A stretch of DNA of 16,918 nt from Actinomycetes bacterium (lineage in GTDB: Bacteria; Actinomycetota; Humimicrobiia; Humimicrobiales; Humimicrobiaceae): positions 1 through 16,918 of the forward strand of contig JAUVXY010000013.1 of assembly GCA_030603375.1 (NCBI GenBank), written 5' to 3'. Below, piece after piece: positions 8,484 through 13,922 of this stretch (the first letter of the stretch is position 1; every line of letters begins with the position of its first letter). Under the pieces are notes generated by a model that was not told the origin of the DNA, ran no database searches, and saw only the letters and a list, made by a program, of their open reading frames with translations. Made by a program: the position numbers and the translations under genes.

Positions 8484-8819
8484 ATGAGAAAATTGACCAT
8501 GCGTCTACTGGCAGCAACCTGGGGTCTGCTCATGGCGACAGGATTTTTACTGACTGGGTGCGGCAAAGAAGACGCTGCTGGAGGGGGAATTGTTGCAGGT
8601 ATGATTTGCCTATGGGTATTTTTTGTAGCAATCTGGATTTTTCTGCTTGTAGTGTGGATCATAATGCTGATAGATGTGGTCAAGAGACCAAATGACCAGT
8701 TCCCGGGTGGCGGAGAAAATACTAAAACCATCTGGCTCGTTGTAGTGATTTTAACTGGCGGTATCGGCGCAATTGTTTATTACTTCGTGGTTAAGAAGAA
8801 AATGCCTTTGGAAAAATAA
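8484..8819 (+). CDS. Putative lipoprotein with two-helix PLDc_N-like domain
   Basis: A 111-residue paralogue of the preceding gene. It adds a lipoprotein-type signal peptide: basic MRKLTMR, a hydrophobic stretch, then the lipobox FLLTGC with Cys26 as the lipidation site. Two further transmembrane segments (about 38-65 and 83-103) flank the loop FPGGGENTKTIWLV, nearly the same as FPGDGENAKTIWLV next door. A lipid-anchored N-terminus joined to a two-helix membrane domain is an odd combination. The pair probably arose by tandem duplication and may form a membrane hetero-oligomer; this is inference. Two terminator hairpins follow. Confidence 0.68.
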   Translation: MRKLTMRLLAATWGLLMATGFLLTGCGKEDAAGGGIVAGMICLWVFFVAIWIFLLVVWIIMLIDVVKRPNDQFPGGGENTKTIWLVVVILTGGIGAIVYYFVVKKKMPLEK

Positions 8820-8838
8820 GGCAATTTAAGATATGTAT

Positions 8839-8895
8839 GTAAACTAATATTTTTGCAATTAATTCTAACGGAAGCAATGCATTAGTTTACTTTTT
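8839..8895 (+). terminator. Rho-independent terminator after the lipoprotein gene
   Basis: A perfect 10-bp stem GTAAACTAAT (8839-8848) / ATTAGTTTAC (8881-8890) encloses a long loop and is followed directly by TTTTT (8891-8895). It lies 20 bases after the stop of the upstream gene. Confidence 0.6.
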
Positions 8896-8901
8896 ACAAT
8901 C

Positions 8902-8948
8902 AATAAGCCTCTTTTTAGTTAGATGTACTAACTAAGAAGAGGCTTATT
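8902..8948. terminator. Strong terminator between convergent genes
   Basis: Arms 8902-8922 and 8928-8948 pair over 21 bp with a single G-U wobble and a five-base loop. A T-rich tract (TTTTATTCTTCTT) follows on the plus strand. It directly abuts the stop codon of the minus-strand gene at 8950, so it probably serves both directions. The minus side lacks a clear T-run, so plus-strand activity is the surer one. Confidence 0.8.
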
Positions 8949-8949
8949 T

Positions 8950-9153
8950 TTATTCTTCTTCTGAAAATTTTTTGGATGTAAATTCACTTATTAAATTTGC
9001 AATGTTGTGCGGGATTATATCCTTTGCCTTGAGAACAGTGATTATATTTTTTACTCCAACTTTTTTTACAAGGTAACCAGCAATTGCTCCCAGCACAGCT
9101 CCTCCTACTATAAAACCGATTCCTTTTTTATCAAATTTTTCTTCTTTATCCAT
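8950..9153 (-). CDS. Small glycine-rich membrane protein, unknown function
   Basis: A 67-residue protein. A charged N-terminus (MDKEEKFDKKG) is followed by one membrane segment rich in small residues and with glycine-zipper spacing (about 12-30, FIVGGAVLGAIAGYLV), then a basic amphipathic stretch and an acidic end (FSEEE). I do not recognise a family. Start choice: ATG at 9153 sits ten bases after GGAGG (plus-strand 9164-9168), whereas the in-frame TTG at 9162 is nearly touching that site. It is convergent with the two-helix membrane pair and divergent from the transporter gene. Confidence 0.65.
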   Translation of the reverse strand: MDKEEKFDKKGIGFIVGGAVLGAIAGYLVKKVGVKNIITVLKAKDIIPHNIANLISEFTSKKFSEEE

Positions 9154-9163
9154 TTGTGTCAAA

Positions 9164-9168
9164 CCTCC
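9164..9168 (-). promoter_or_regulatory. Ribosome binding site for the 67-residue membrane protein
   Basis: CCTCC on the plus strand reads GGAGG on the minus strand, ten bases before ATG at 9153. It rules against the upstream TTG at 9162. Confidence 0.65.
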
Positions 9169-9362
9169 AGAAACTATAATTTTTTATATACTTTTCAGCC
9201 ATACTTTGTAAATTTGCCAATTCTGATTATAGACTGGTTCTTTGTTTATTATAACCTAATGTGTGCCATTATTACAAAAAAGTTATTTCAATTCAGCAAT
9301 TGTAAAATATGGGGTTAAATCATCCTGAAATTCACTTAACAAGTTATTTATAATTATGTTTA

Positions 9363-9391
9363 TTCAATATAGCAACATTTTAATATATAAT
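9363..9391 (+). promoter_or_regulatory. Candidate promoter overlapping the transporter start
   Basis: TTCAAT (9363-9368) and a perfect TATAAT (9386-9391) are separated by 17 bases. The -10 overlaps the first possible ATG (9390). A transcript would start near 9398, at the second in-frame ATG (9399), giving a leaderless mRNA. The rest of the 236-base divergent gap (9154-9389) shows no gene and no recognised riboswitch. Confidence 0.35.
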
Positions 9392-10127
9392 GTGCGCTAT
9401 GATATTTAAAAATGAATTATTATGGATAATACTGGTGCTGCTTAACTTTGGGATTGTTTTGCTGGCATATAGGTTTTTTGGAAAAATAGGGCTTTATGCC
9501 TGGATTGGTGTTGCAGTTATACTTGCAAATATACAGGTGTTAAAAACAGTTCAGTTATTTAGTCTTGTGGCAACACTTGGTAATATTATTTATGGAACAA
9601 CTTTTTTAACTACAGACATATTAAGCGAAGTTTATGGCAAGGCTGCAGCAAGGAAAGCAGTTTTTTTAGGGTTTTTTTCAATGCTTAGCATGACAGCTGT
9701 TATGTGGGTATGCCTGCAATTTACTCCTGATGCATCAGATTTTGCCCAGGGCTCAATGGAAACAATATTTTCAGTTATGCCGCGAATAGCACTGGGAAGC
9801 TTGTCTGCATATCTTATCAGTCAGCTGCATGATGTATGGGCATTTGCATTCTGGAAGAGATTATTTAATAAACCGCACCAGCTATGGATTAGAAACAATC
9901 TGTCTACAATGGTCAGCCAATTAATTGACAGCGTAATTTTTTGCTCCATTGCCCTGCTGGGCTTATTTGAGGCTGATGTCTGGATGCAGATATTACTGAC
10001 AACTTATATGCTAAAATTAATAGTAGCAATGCTGGATACTCCATTTATTTATATAGCAAGAATAATACATGTAAAATATCATAAGAGTAAAGAACATGCC
10101 TATTCTTCTAACTCAGGAGGAGGATAA
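9390..10127 (+). CDS. yhhQ: Queuosine precursor transporter, YhhQ family
   Basis: A multi-spanning membrane protein of the YhhQ/Vut_1 family, which imports queuosine precursors (preQ0/preQ1 or queuine, depending on subgroup) for tRNA modification. At least five to six hydrophobic segments are visible. Family hallmarks are NIIYGTTFLTTDILSEVYG (65-83), AARKAV (86-91), AYLISQLHDV (140-149) and WIRNNLSTMVSQLIDS (166-181). The 245 residues are a normal length. No Shine-Dalgarno precedes either ATG at 9390 or ATG at 9399; the second would be the start if the transcript is leaderless. The 3' end overlaps the convergent DUF1287 gene by 28 bases, so the C-terminal SNSGGG is encoded opposite that gene's last codons. 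Substrate choice cannot be read from sequence here. Confidence 0.9.
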   Translation: MCAMIFKNELLWIILVLLNFGIVLLAYRFFGKIGLYAWIGVAVILANIQVLKTVQLFSLVATLGNIIYGTTFLTTDILSEVYGKAAARKAVFLGFFSMLSMTAVMWVCLQFTPDASDFAQGSMETIFSVMPRIALGSLSAYLISQLHDVWAFAFWKRLFNKPHQLWIRNNLSTMVSQLIDSVIFCSIALLGLFEADVWMQILLTTYMLKLIVAMLDTPFIYIARIIHVKYHKSKEHAYSSNSGGG

Positions 10128-11029
10128 CGGTAGTGCCCTATAACTTTATACTCCAGGAGAACATCAACTTCCTTAACTTTGCCAAATTCTTTTGAGATCA
10201 TTATAACAAGCGGTATGCCGTCTTCACTGCTGTGAGGCGAAACGAACCCACCTAAATCTTTGTAAGGATTTTCCTCGTCAAACTGAAAGTATAAAATATC
10301 CCCGGGCTGCCACAGGAGATTGTTGTTTTCATCTTCTGGAGTATATTCAGCAGGCAGCTCTCCTAAAGCATGGCGTTTGAAAAATTGCTCCTGAAAAAAA
10401 ACATCTCTAAAATCTATATACTTAACAGGATCTTTTCTTCCTTTTATATCCATAGGGTAATCATCCTTATGCTTAAGCATATCATCGTAAATTAATTCCA
10501 TCAGATCATAGCCAGAGTCTCTTAAAACCACTGATATCACATCGGTAGATATATAGATATTCTCAGTAGGATAACCTGTATCAACATAAGTTCTGTAACC
10601 ATATTCTATATCCTCATCCAACATTTCCAGAGACCTTAGGACAATCTTTTTCTGAACTTCACTTAAACTTAACCCTTCTATTTCCATTGTGTATTTTTCA
10701 TCCGGAGCCTCTAATGTTTCAGTTGAATAATTGTCGCTGTTATCCCCGGCCTGGTCTTGATCTGCAGTATGATTTCCTGCATCTTCATTATCTGTAACAT
10801 TTTCTGTGAAATCTGACTCTAGCTGAATATAGGGAATGCCCAATGTTAGTTCGGAGATTGGGAATTCTTTTTGTGCTGTAAATAAATTCTCGGGTAGTTT
10901 TATCTCTCTTTCTTTGTAATATGTTTTTAGTGCCCATATTTGCAGAAGACAGATTAAAATTACTAGATATGGAACATATCTATAACTGGGCGTTTTTCTT
11001 ATTCGAGTTTTTCTTATTCTATTTTCCAT
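10100..11029 (-). CDS. Membrane-anchored DUF1287 protein lacking the expected catalytic residues
   Basis: 309 residues: a basic N-terminus, one membrane anchor (about 18-34), a low-complexity acidic, Asn/Asp/Gln-rich linker (about 70-112), then a DUF1287 domain (about 125-302). DUF1287 proteins belong to the NlpC/P60-like cysteine hydrolase group. The scaffold is clear: YVDTGYP, STDV, LRDSGYDLMELIYDDM, IDFRDV, WQPGDI and the terminal GHYRY. From memory the family has GVCTDV, IDHRR, HIGIVS and HN; here these read YISTDV (Ser161 for Cys), IDFRDV, LGGFVS and no HN. Active-site chemistry is probably lost, suggesting a binding or scaffolding role outside the membrane. ATG 11029 has no ribosome site. 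Confidence 0.8.
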   Translation of the reverse strand: MENRIRKTRIRKTPSYRYVPYLVILICLLQIWALKTYYKEREIKLPENLFTAQKEFPISELTLGIPYIQLESDFTENVTDNEDAGNHTADQDQAGDNSDNYSTETLEAPDEKYTMEIEGLSLSEVQKKIVLRSLEMLDEDIEYGYRTYVDTGYPTENIYISTDVISVVLRDSGYDLMELIYDDMLKHKDDYPMDIKGRKDPVKYIDFRDVFFQEQFFKRHALGELPAEYTPEDENNNLLWQPGDILYFQFDEENPYKDLGGFVSPHSSEDGIPLVIMISKEFGKVKEVDVLLEYKVIGHYRYPPPELEE

Positions 11030-11042
11030 AGATAATTTATAT

Positions 11043-11048
11043 ATTATA
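11043..11048 (-). promoter_or_regulatory. Candidate -10 box for the DUF1287 gene
   Basis: ATTATA on the plus strand reads TATAAT on the minus strand, 13 bases before the start codon. No good -35 is seen at 17 bases. A transcript from here would have a very short leader, consistent with the missing Shine-Dalgarno. Confidence 0.3.
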
Positions 11049-11202
11049 TTAAATTTAAAATAAAATAAAATCGGGCTTTTTAGCTACTTCTAAAAGTGGA
11101 GAAAGCATGTAAAGAATTTATATGAATTTGCTTTTTGGTCTTCAAAGTATTCAAGACTAACAATCACCACAGCGCCAGTTATCAAGCCCAAGCTTTAAAG
11201 AT

Positions 11203-11280
11203 AAGTTTATACAACTTCTTATGGTTTTCCTGCATGCAGGAAGGGACCCGGAAATTTCCCTAATGGAGTAACACCATTAG
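11203..11280. repeat. Cluster of three small hairpins
   Basis: Three consecutive inverted repeats: AAGTT/AACTT (11203-11217), a perfect 16-base palindrome TTCCTGCATGCAGGAA (11227-11242) and a perfect 7-bp stem CTAATGG/CCATTAG with a seven-base loop (11260-11280). A smaller palindrome, GGAAATTTCC, lies at 11250-11259. This could be a structured RNA or a decayed mobile-element end. No known RNA family was recognised. Confidence 0.45.
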
Positions 11281-11391
11281 CTACTCTAAGCAGGATCTCT
11301 TTTATTTCTATAATATGTGCTTCCCGATATGTCATACCCTGCCCTCAGATTTTTTGGAAACATCATTATACAGCCTTGCTATTAGGAATGG

Positions 11392-11523
11392 TACAATAAG
11401 GGTGAAAAAACTTTGTCCAAGCGGTACAATGTATCTGAAAAAATCCTCAAAAGGTGATACAAGGCTGGTGAAAGAACTATCTAAAAGTGATACATAGTAG
11501 GTGGAAAAATACGCAATGGAGAA
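11392..11523. repeat. Four imperfect tandem repeats with a 33-base period
   Basis: TACA recurs at 11392, 11425, 11458 and 11491, exactly 33 bases apart. Each unit continues with six to eight variable bases, a GGTGAAAAA-like block and a spacer ending in AAGTGA or similar. Units 2 and 3 are closest to each other. Thirty-three bases is about three helical turns, so a protein would meet each copy on the same face. The arrangement resembles multiple transposase-binding repeats at the ends of IS21-like elements, but no istA/istB gene is in the window. Plasmid- or ICE-type iterons are an alternative. Confidence 0.6.
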
Positions 11524-11728
11524 TGCAGTATAATAATTTGAATTAAGATCTAAAAATTGCCTAAAGAATATAATAGGCTATAAAGTCATCAAGAGAAGTA
11601 TTTAGAGTAAGACAGGTCTGGTAGATATATAAGTGATAGAAGGATGCTAAAAATTGAAATATGCATTAGATAATTCGGTAATTGTAAAATGATTCAGTTA
11701 TGTTGACGGAGAACATGTAGGCAAAGCT
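11524..11728. other. Non-coding stretch downstream of gntR
   Basis: AT-rich sequence between the 33-base repeats and the gntR stop. No gene, RNA or clear terminator for gntR was found. A weak GCCTA/TAGGC inverted repeat is present around 11555-11577. Confidence 0.35.
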
Positions 11729-12499
11729 TTAACTGAGTCTTCCCTTTAATTTAATTTTATACCGAGTTTTATAGATAGACTTCATATAGAGTAAAGGAGT
11801 GTTGTCTGGTAAAAAAACTACTCGCTTTCTAAGATTTATAGGGCTATTATTATCTATGCCTAACAAAATTGATTCTTTTCTATTAGTCAGAGTAGCATCA
11901 ACTATTTCTTCTGCTGTATTTAAAATTAACTTATATTTATTCTCTAATATATAATAGAGTGATTGTTCTTTCCCATGTTCTTTAAAATCACTTTTTGAAA
12001 GCTTAGGAGCCAATCTAACTGGGATATATGTTGTATCAATCCCACTAGGGTCGTTATCTAATAGTCTCAAACGTATAATTGTGAAAATAGCATCGTCTTT
12101 ATTTAACATTAACTTTTTAATAATTTCATCATCAGGTTTAATTCTTTTAAAACTTAACATTTTTGAAGATGGTCTGTAACCTTGCTTTAAAGCTTCTTCT
12201 GTGTAACTCCTTAGTCCGGCAATAGGCTCTTCAAAATTTTCTGTTTTTAAAAAAGTGCCACGCCCTCTTTTTATTTCTATTAATCCATCGCGCATTATAT
12301 TTGTGACAGCTCTTCGAACTGTAGGACGACTAACATCGAACTCCCCTACAAGCTCTTTTTCTGTTGGTAATTTTTCACCAGGCTTAATTTCATGGTTATA
12401 GATTTTTTCCCTAAGTATTCTTTCAATTTGGTAATACAGTGGAATAGGAGTATTTTTTTCAATTTGGTAATTGTCTTTAGGTTTAAATTTATTTTTCAT
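11729..12499 (-). CDS. GntR-family (HutC/UTRA) transcriptional regulator
   Basis: 256 residues. The N-terminal winged helix of the GntR family spans about 19-84: PLYYQIERILREKI, then KPGEKLPTEKEL, the recognition region VSRPTVRRAV (56-65) and the wing RGRGTF (78-83). A UTRA ligand-binding domain follows (about 105-250), placing it in the HutC subgroup, whose ligands are usually small sugars, sugar phosphates, amino acids or related metabolites. It is divergent from the UroD-glycerol kinase-FAD operon with 231 bases between starts, the classic layout for a local regulator, so it probably responds to a substrate or intermediate of that operon. The ATG at 12499 lacks a clear ribosome site. Confidence 0.92.
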   Translation of the reverse strand: MKNKFKPKDNYQIEKNTPIPLYYQIERILREKIYNHEIKPGEKLPTEKELVGEFDVSRPTVRRAVTNIMRDGLIEIKRGRGTFLKTENFEEPIAGLRSYTEEALKQGYRPSSKMLSFKRIKPDDEIIKKLMLNKDDAIFTIIRLRLLDNDPSGIDTTYIPVRLAPKLSKSDFKEHGKEQSLYYILENKYKLILNTAEEIVDATLTNRKESILLGIDNNSPINLRKRVVFLPDNTPLLYMKSIYKTRYKIKLKGRLS

Positions 12500-12568
12500 T
12501 TAGTTGTTAAATTAATAATATCTGTTATGTTAATAAGTAATAGCAAATCAGCCTAAAAAAGTAAATTT

Positions 12569-12574
12569 ATTATA
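12569..12574 (-). promoter_or_regulatory. Candidate -10 box for gntR
   Basis: ATTATA on the plus strand is a perfect TATAAT on the minus strand, about 70 bases before the gntR start. The -35 position at 17 bases (12592-12597) reads TTTTTA and lies within the inverted repeat at 12576-12607, which would allow autoregulation. Confidence 0.4.
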
Positions 12575-12575
12575 A

Positions 12576-12607
12576 CACTATTTCTTTTTTTTAAAAAGAA
12601 ATTAGTG
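12576..12607. promoter_or_regulatory. Imperfect inverted repeat, candidate operator
   Basis: CACTATTTCTTTTT (12576-12589) pairs with AAAAAGAAATTAGTG (12593-12607) with one bulged T and a three-base centre. It lies in the divergent gntR/operon gap, over the likely gntR -35. It could be a GntR operator, or a chance product of A/T runs; the CACTA/TAGTG ends argue for more than chance. Confidence 0.4.
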
Positions 12608-12673
12608 AATACTTGACTAAATCAATATATTATGATACTAATACGTCATTACATCTTAACATTATTAAATAAA

Positions 12674-12689
12674 TTGTAAAATTTTGCAA
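12674..12689. promoter_or_regulatory. Near-perfect 16-base palindrome, candidate operator
   Basis: TTGTAAAATTTTGCAA is palindromic except for one pair. It sits 41 bases before the start of the operon's first gene, where a repressor would block transcription. A possible promoter for the operon is TTGACT (12613-12618) upstream, but no good -10 follows at the right spacing. The first gene's ribosome site AGGGAGGG is at 12718-12725. Confidence 0.35.
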
Positions 12690-12730
12690 ATATTTTTTAA
12701 TTTATACACTTAAAATTAGGGAGGGCAAAG

Positions 12731-13879
12731 ATGGAAAAACTTACTTCGAGAGAAAGAGTTAGACTGGCCATTAATCATCAAGAACCAGATCGAGTTCCAA
12801 TTGAGCTTGGCGGTGGTGTATCTAGTTTTCATGAGGAGCTTTATATGAAAGTTGGTAAGTATGTTGGTCTAGAATATTGGAAACAATGGACTTCAAACTG
12901 GGGTGCTTTTAAATTTGATGAGCGATTGCTTAAGCGTTTGCATGCTGACTTTCGGCATATATGGTTTGGTGGAGGAGGTAGTAATTGTTGGAATCCTAGT
13001 AAAATCTACTCAGATGGTACATTTACTGACTTATTGGGTATCCGGTATAAAGTTATTGACGGTGTTTATAGCTGTATCGTGGAAAACCCTTTACGAAAGG
13101 CAAGAACCATTAAAGATGTTGACAAATATTTTTCTTCACTACCAAATCCAAAAGATGTAGCTGAAGTTGCTACAAAAGATCTTGCTGAAGAAGCTGAATA
13201 TTTATATAAAAATACAACGTATGCCCTTAAGGGTGAGCCAATGTGGAGTCATTTTGAATTATGCCAGTGGATTCGTGGAATGGATCAATTTTTTATAGAT
13301 ATTGTTCAAAATGAGGAACTAGCGTATAGCATATTTAAGAATTTATTTGATTACCAGACTGAGATGTATGAACTATATTTTAAAAAGGTAGGGAAATATC
13401 TTGACATCGTATGGGTTTCAGATGATCTTGGTGCTCAAAATGGTTTGTTAATAGGATTAGATCTTACTGTTAAATATGTTAAGCCTTGGCAGAAGAAAAG
13501 AATAGATTATATTAGGGAAAGGGCTCCTAAAGCAAAAATCTTCCTACATTCTTGTGGCTCTAATTATGATTTTGTTCCTGATTTGATTGAAATTGGGTTA
13601 GATGGGCTTAATCCTTTACAACCATTTGCAAAAAATATGGAACCAGAGAGATTAAAAAAAGATTTTGGCGATAAGTTATTATTTATGGGTGGACTTGACC
13701 ATCAATTTATTCTTTCTAGGCCAGTGGATGAAATTAAATTATTTGTTGAAAGGTTGATTAAAGCCTATGCCCCTGGTGGTGGATATATATTCTCGACTAC
13801 ACATGTGGTACCTGCAAGCGCAAGTGCAGAAGGAGTTGTTGCTAGTTTTGATCATGCTTTAAATTTTGGGAAATATTAA
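12731..13879 (+). CDS. Uroporphyrinogen decarboxylase-fold protein (UroD/MtaA-like)
   Basis: 382 residues of the URO-D superfamily, opening with the typical SRERVRLAINHQEPDRVPIELG. It is more like the methyltransferase-type relatives (MtaA, CmuA group) than heme-pathway HemE: it sits in a catabolic operon and carries the HxC pair of FLHSCGS (His273, Cys275), a zinc-ligand pattern in corrinoid/CoM methyltransferases. The third ligand, usually Cys near the C-terminus, appears to be His358 in FSTTHVVP, as I recall for many uncharacterised clostridial homologues. Other conserved points are DDLGAQNG (231-238) and MGGLDHQ (319-325). A strong ribosome site precedes ATG 12731. No corrinoid protein is encoded in the window, so a methyl-transfer role is not shown. 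Confidence 0.85.
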   Translation: MEKLTSRERVRLAINHQEPDRVPIELGGGVSSFHEELYMKVGKYVGLEYWKQWTSNWGAFKFDERLLKRLHADFRHIWFGGGGSNCWNPSKIYSDGTFTDLLGIRYKVIDGVYSCIVENPLRKARTIKDVDKYFSSLPNPKDVAEVATKDLAEEAEYLYKNTTYALKGEPMWSHFELCQWIRGMDQFFIDIVQNEELAYSIFKNLFDYQTEMYELYFKKVGKYLDIVWVSDDLGAQNGLLIGLDLTVKYVKPWQKKRIDYIRERAPKAKIFLHSCGSNYDFVPDLIEIGLDGLNPLQPFAKNMEPERLKKDFGDKLLFMGGLDHQFILSRPVDEIKLFVERLIKAYAPGGGYIFSTTHVVPASASAEGVVASFDHALNFGKY

Positions 13880-13922
13880 AAAGAATTTATTTATATATTT
13901 ATAAAATTAATAAATTAGATAA

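Larger units (their letters stand above)
11030..11389. other. Non-coding stretch, probably decayed DNA
   Basis: No open reading frame here has a start site, length or composition that supports a gene on either strand. Palindromes cluster in 11203-11280 (separate entry). The remainder is AT-rich sequence without a recognised RNA gene or protein fragment. With the repeats at 11392-11523 it separates the chromosomal-looking genes from the accessory cassette. Confidence 0.4.

Noticed and set aside
9154..9389. PreQ1 riboswitch upstream of the YhhQ-type transporter
   Set aside because: The gap was read for the class I hairpin and A-rich tail and the class II core. No convincing match was found, though a weak form cannot be excluded by eye.
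11165..11195. TPP-riboswitch-like string GATAACTGGCGCTG on the minus strand
   Set aside because: The CTGAGA element and the correct pairing partners are missing, and no gene follows at a suitable distance.
11315..11497. 60-residue open reading frame with an 11-residue repeat (GTxxxKK type)
   Set aside because: It lies over the 33-base DNA repeats. Since 33 is divisible by three, any such array keeps frame and mimics a repeat protein. There is no ribosome site and no family resemblance.
11392..11523. CRISPR array
   Set aside because: Units are contiguous imperfect repeats without unique spacers, and no cas gene is nearby.
11697..11748. Short reading VDGEHVGKALTESSL as a pseudogene fragment
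   Set aside because: It is only some 17 codons after an in-frame stop and overlaps the real 3' end of gntR on the other strand; chance is sufficient.
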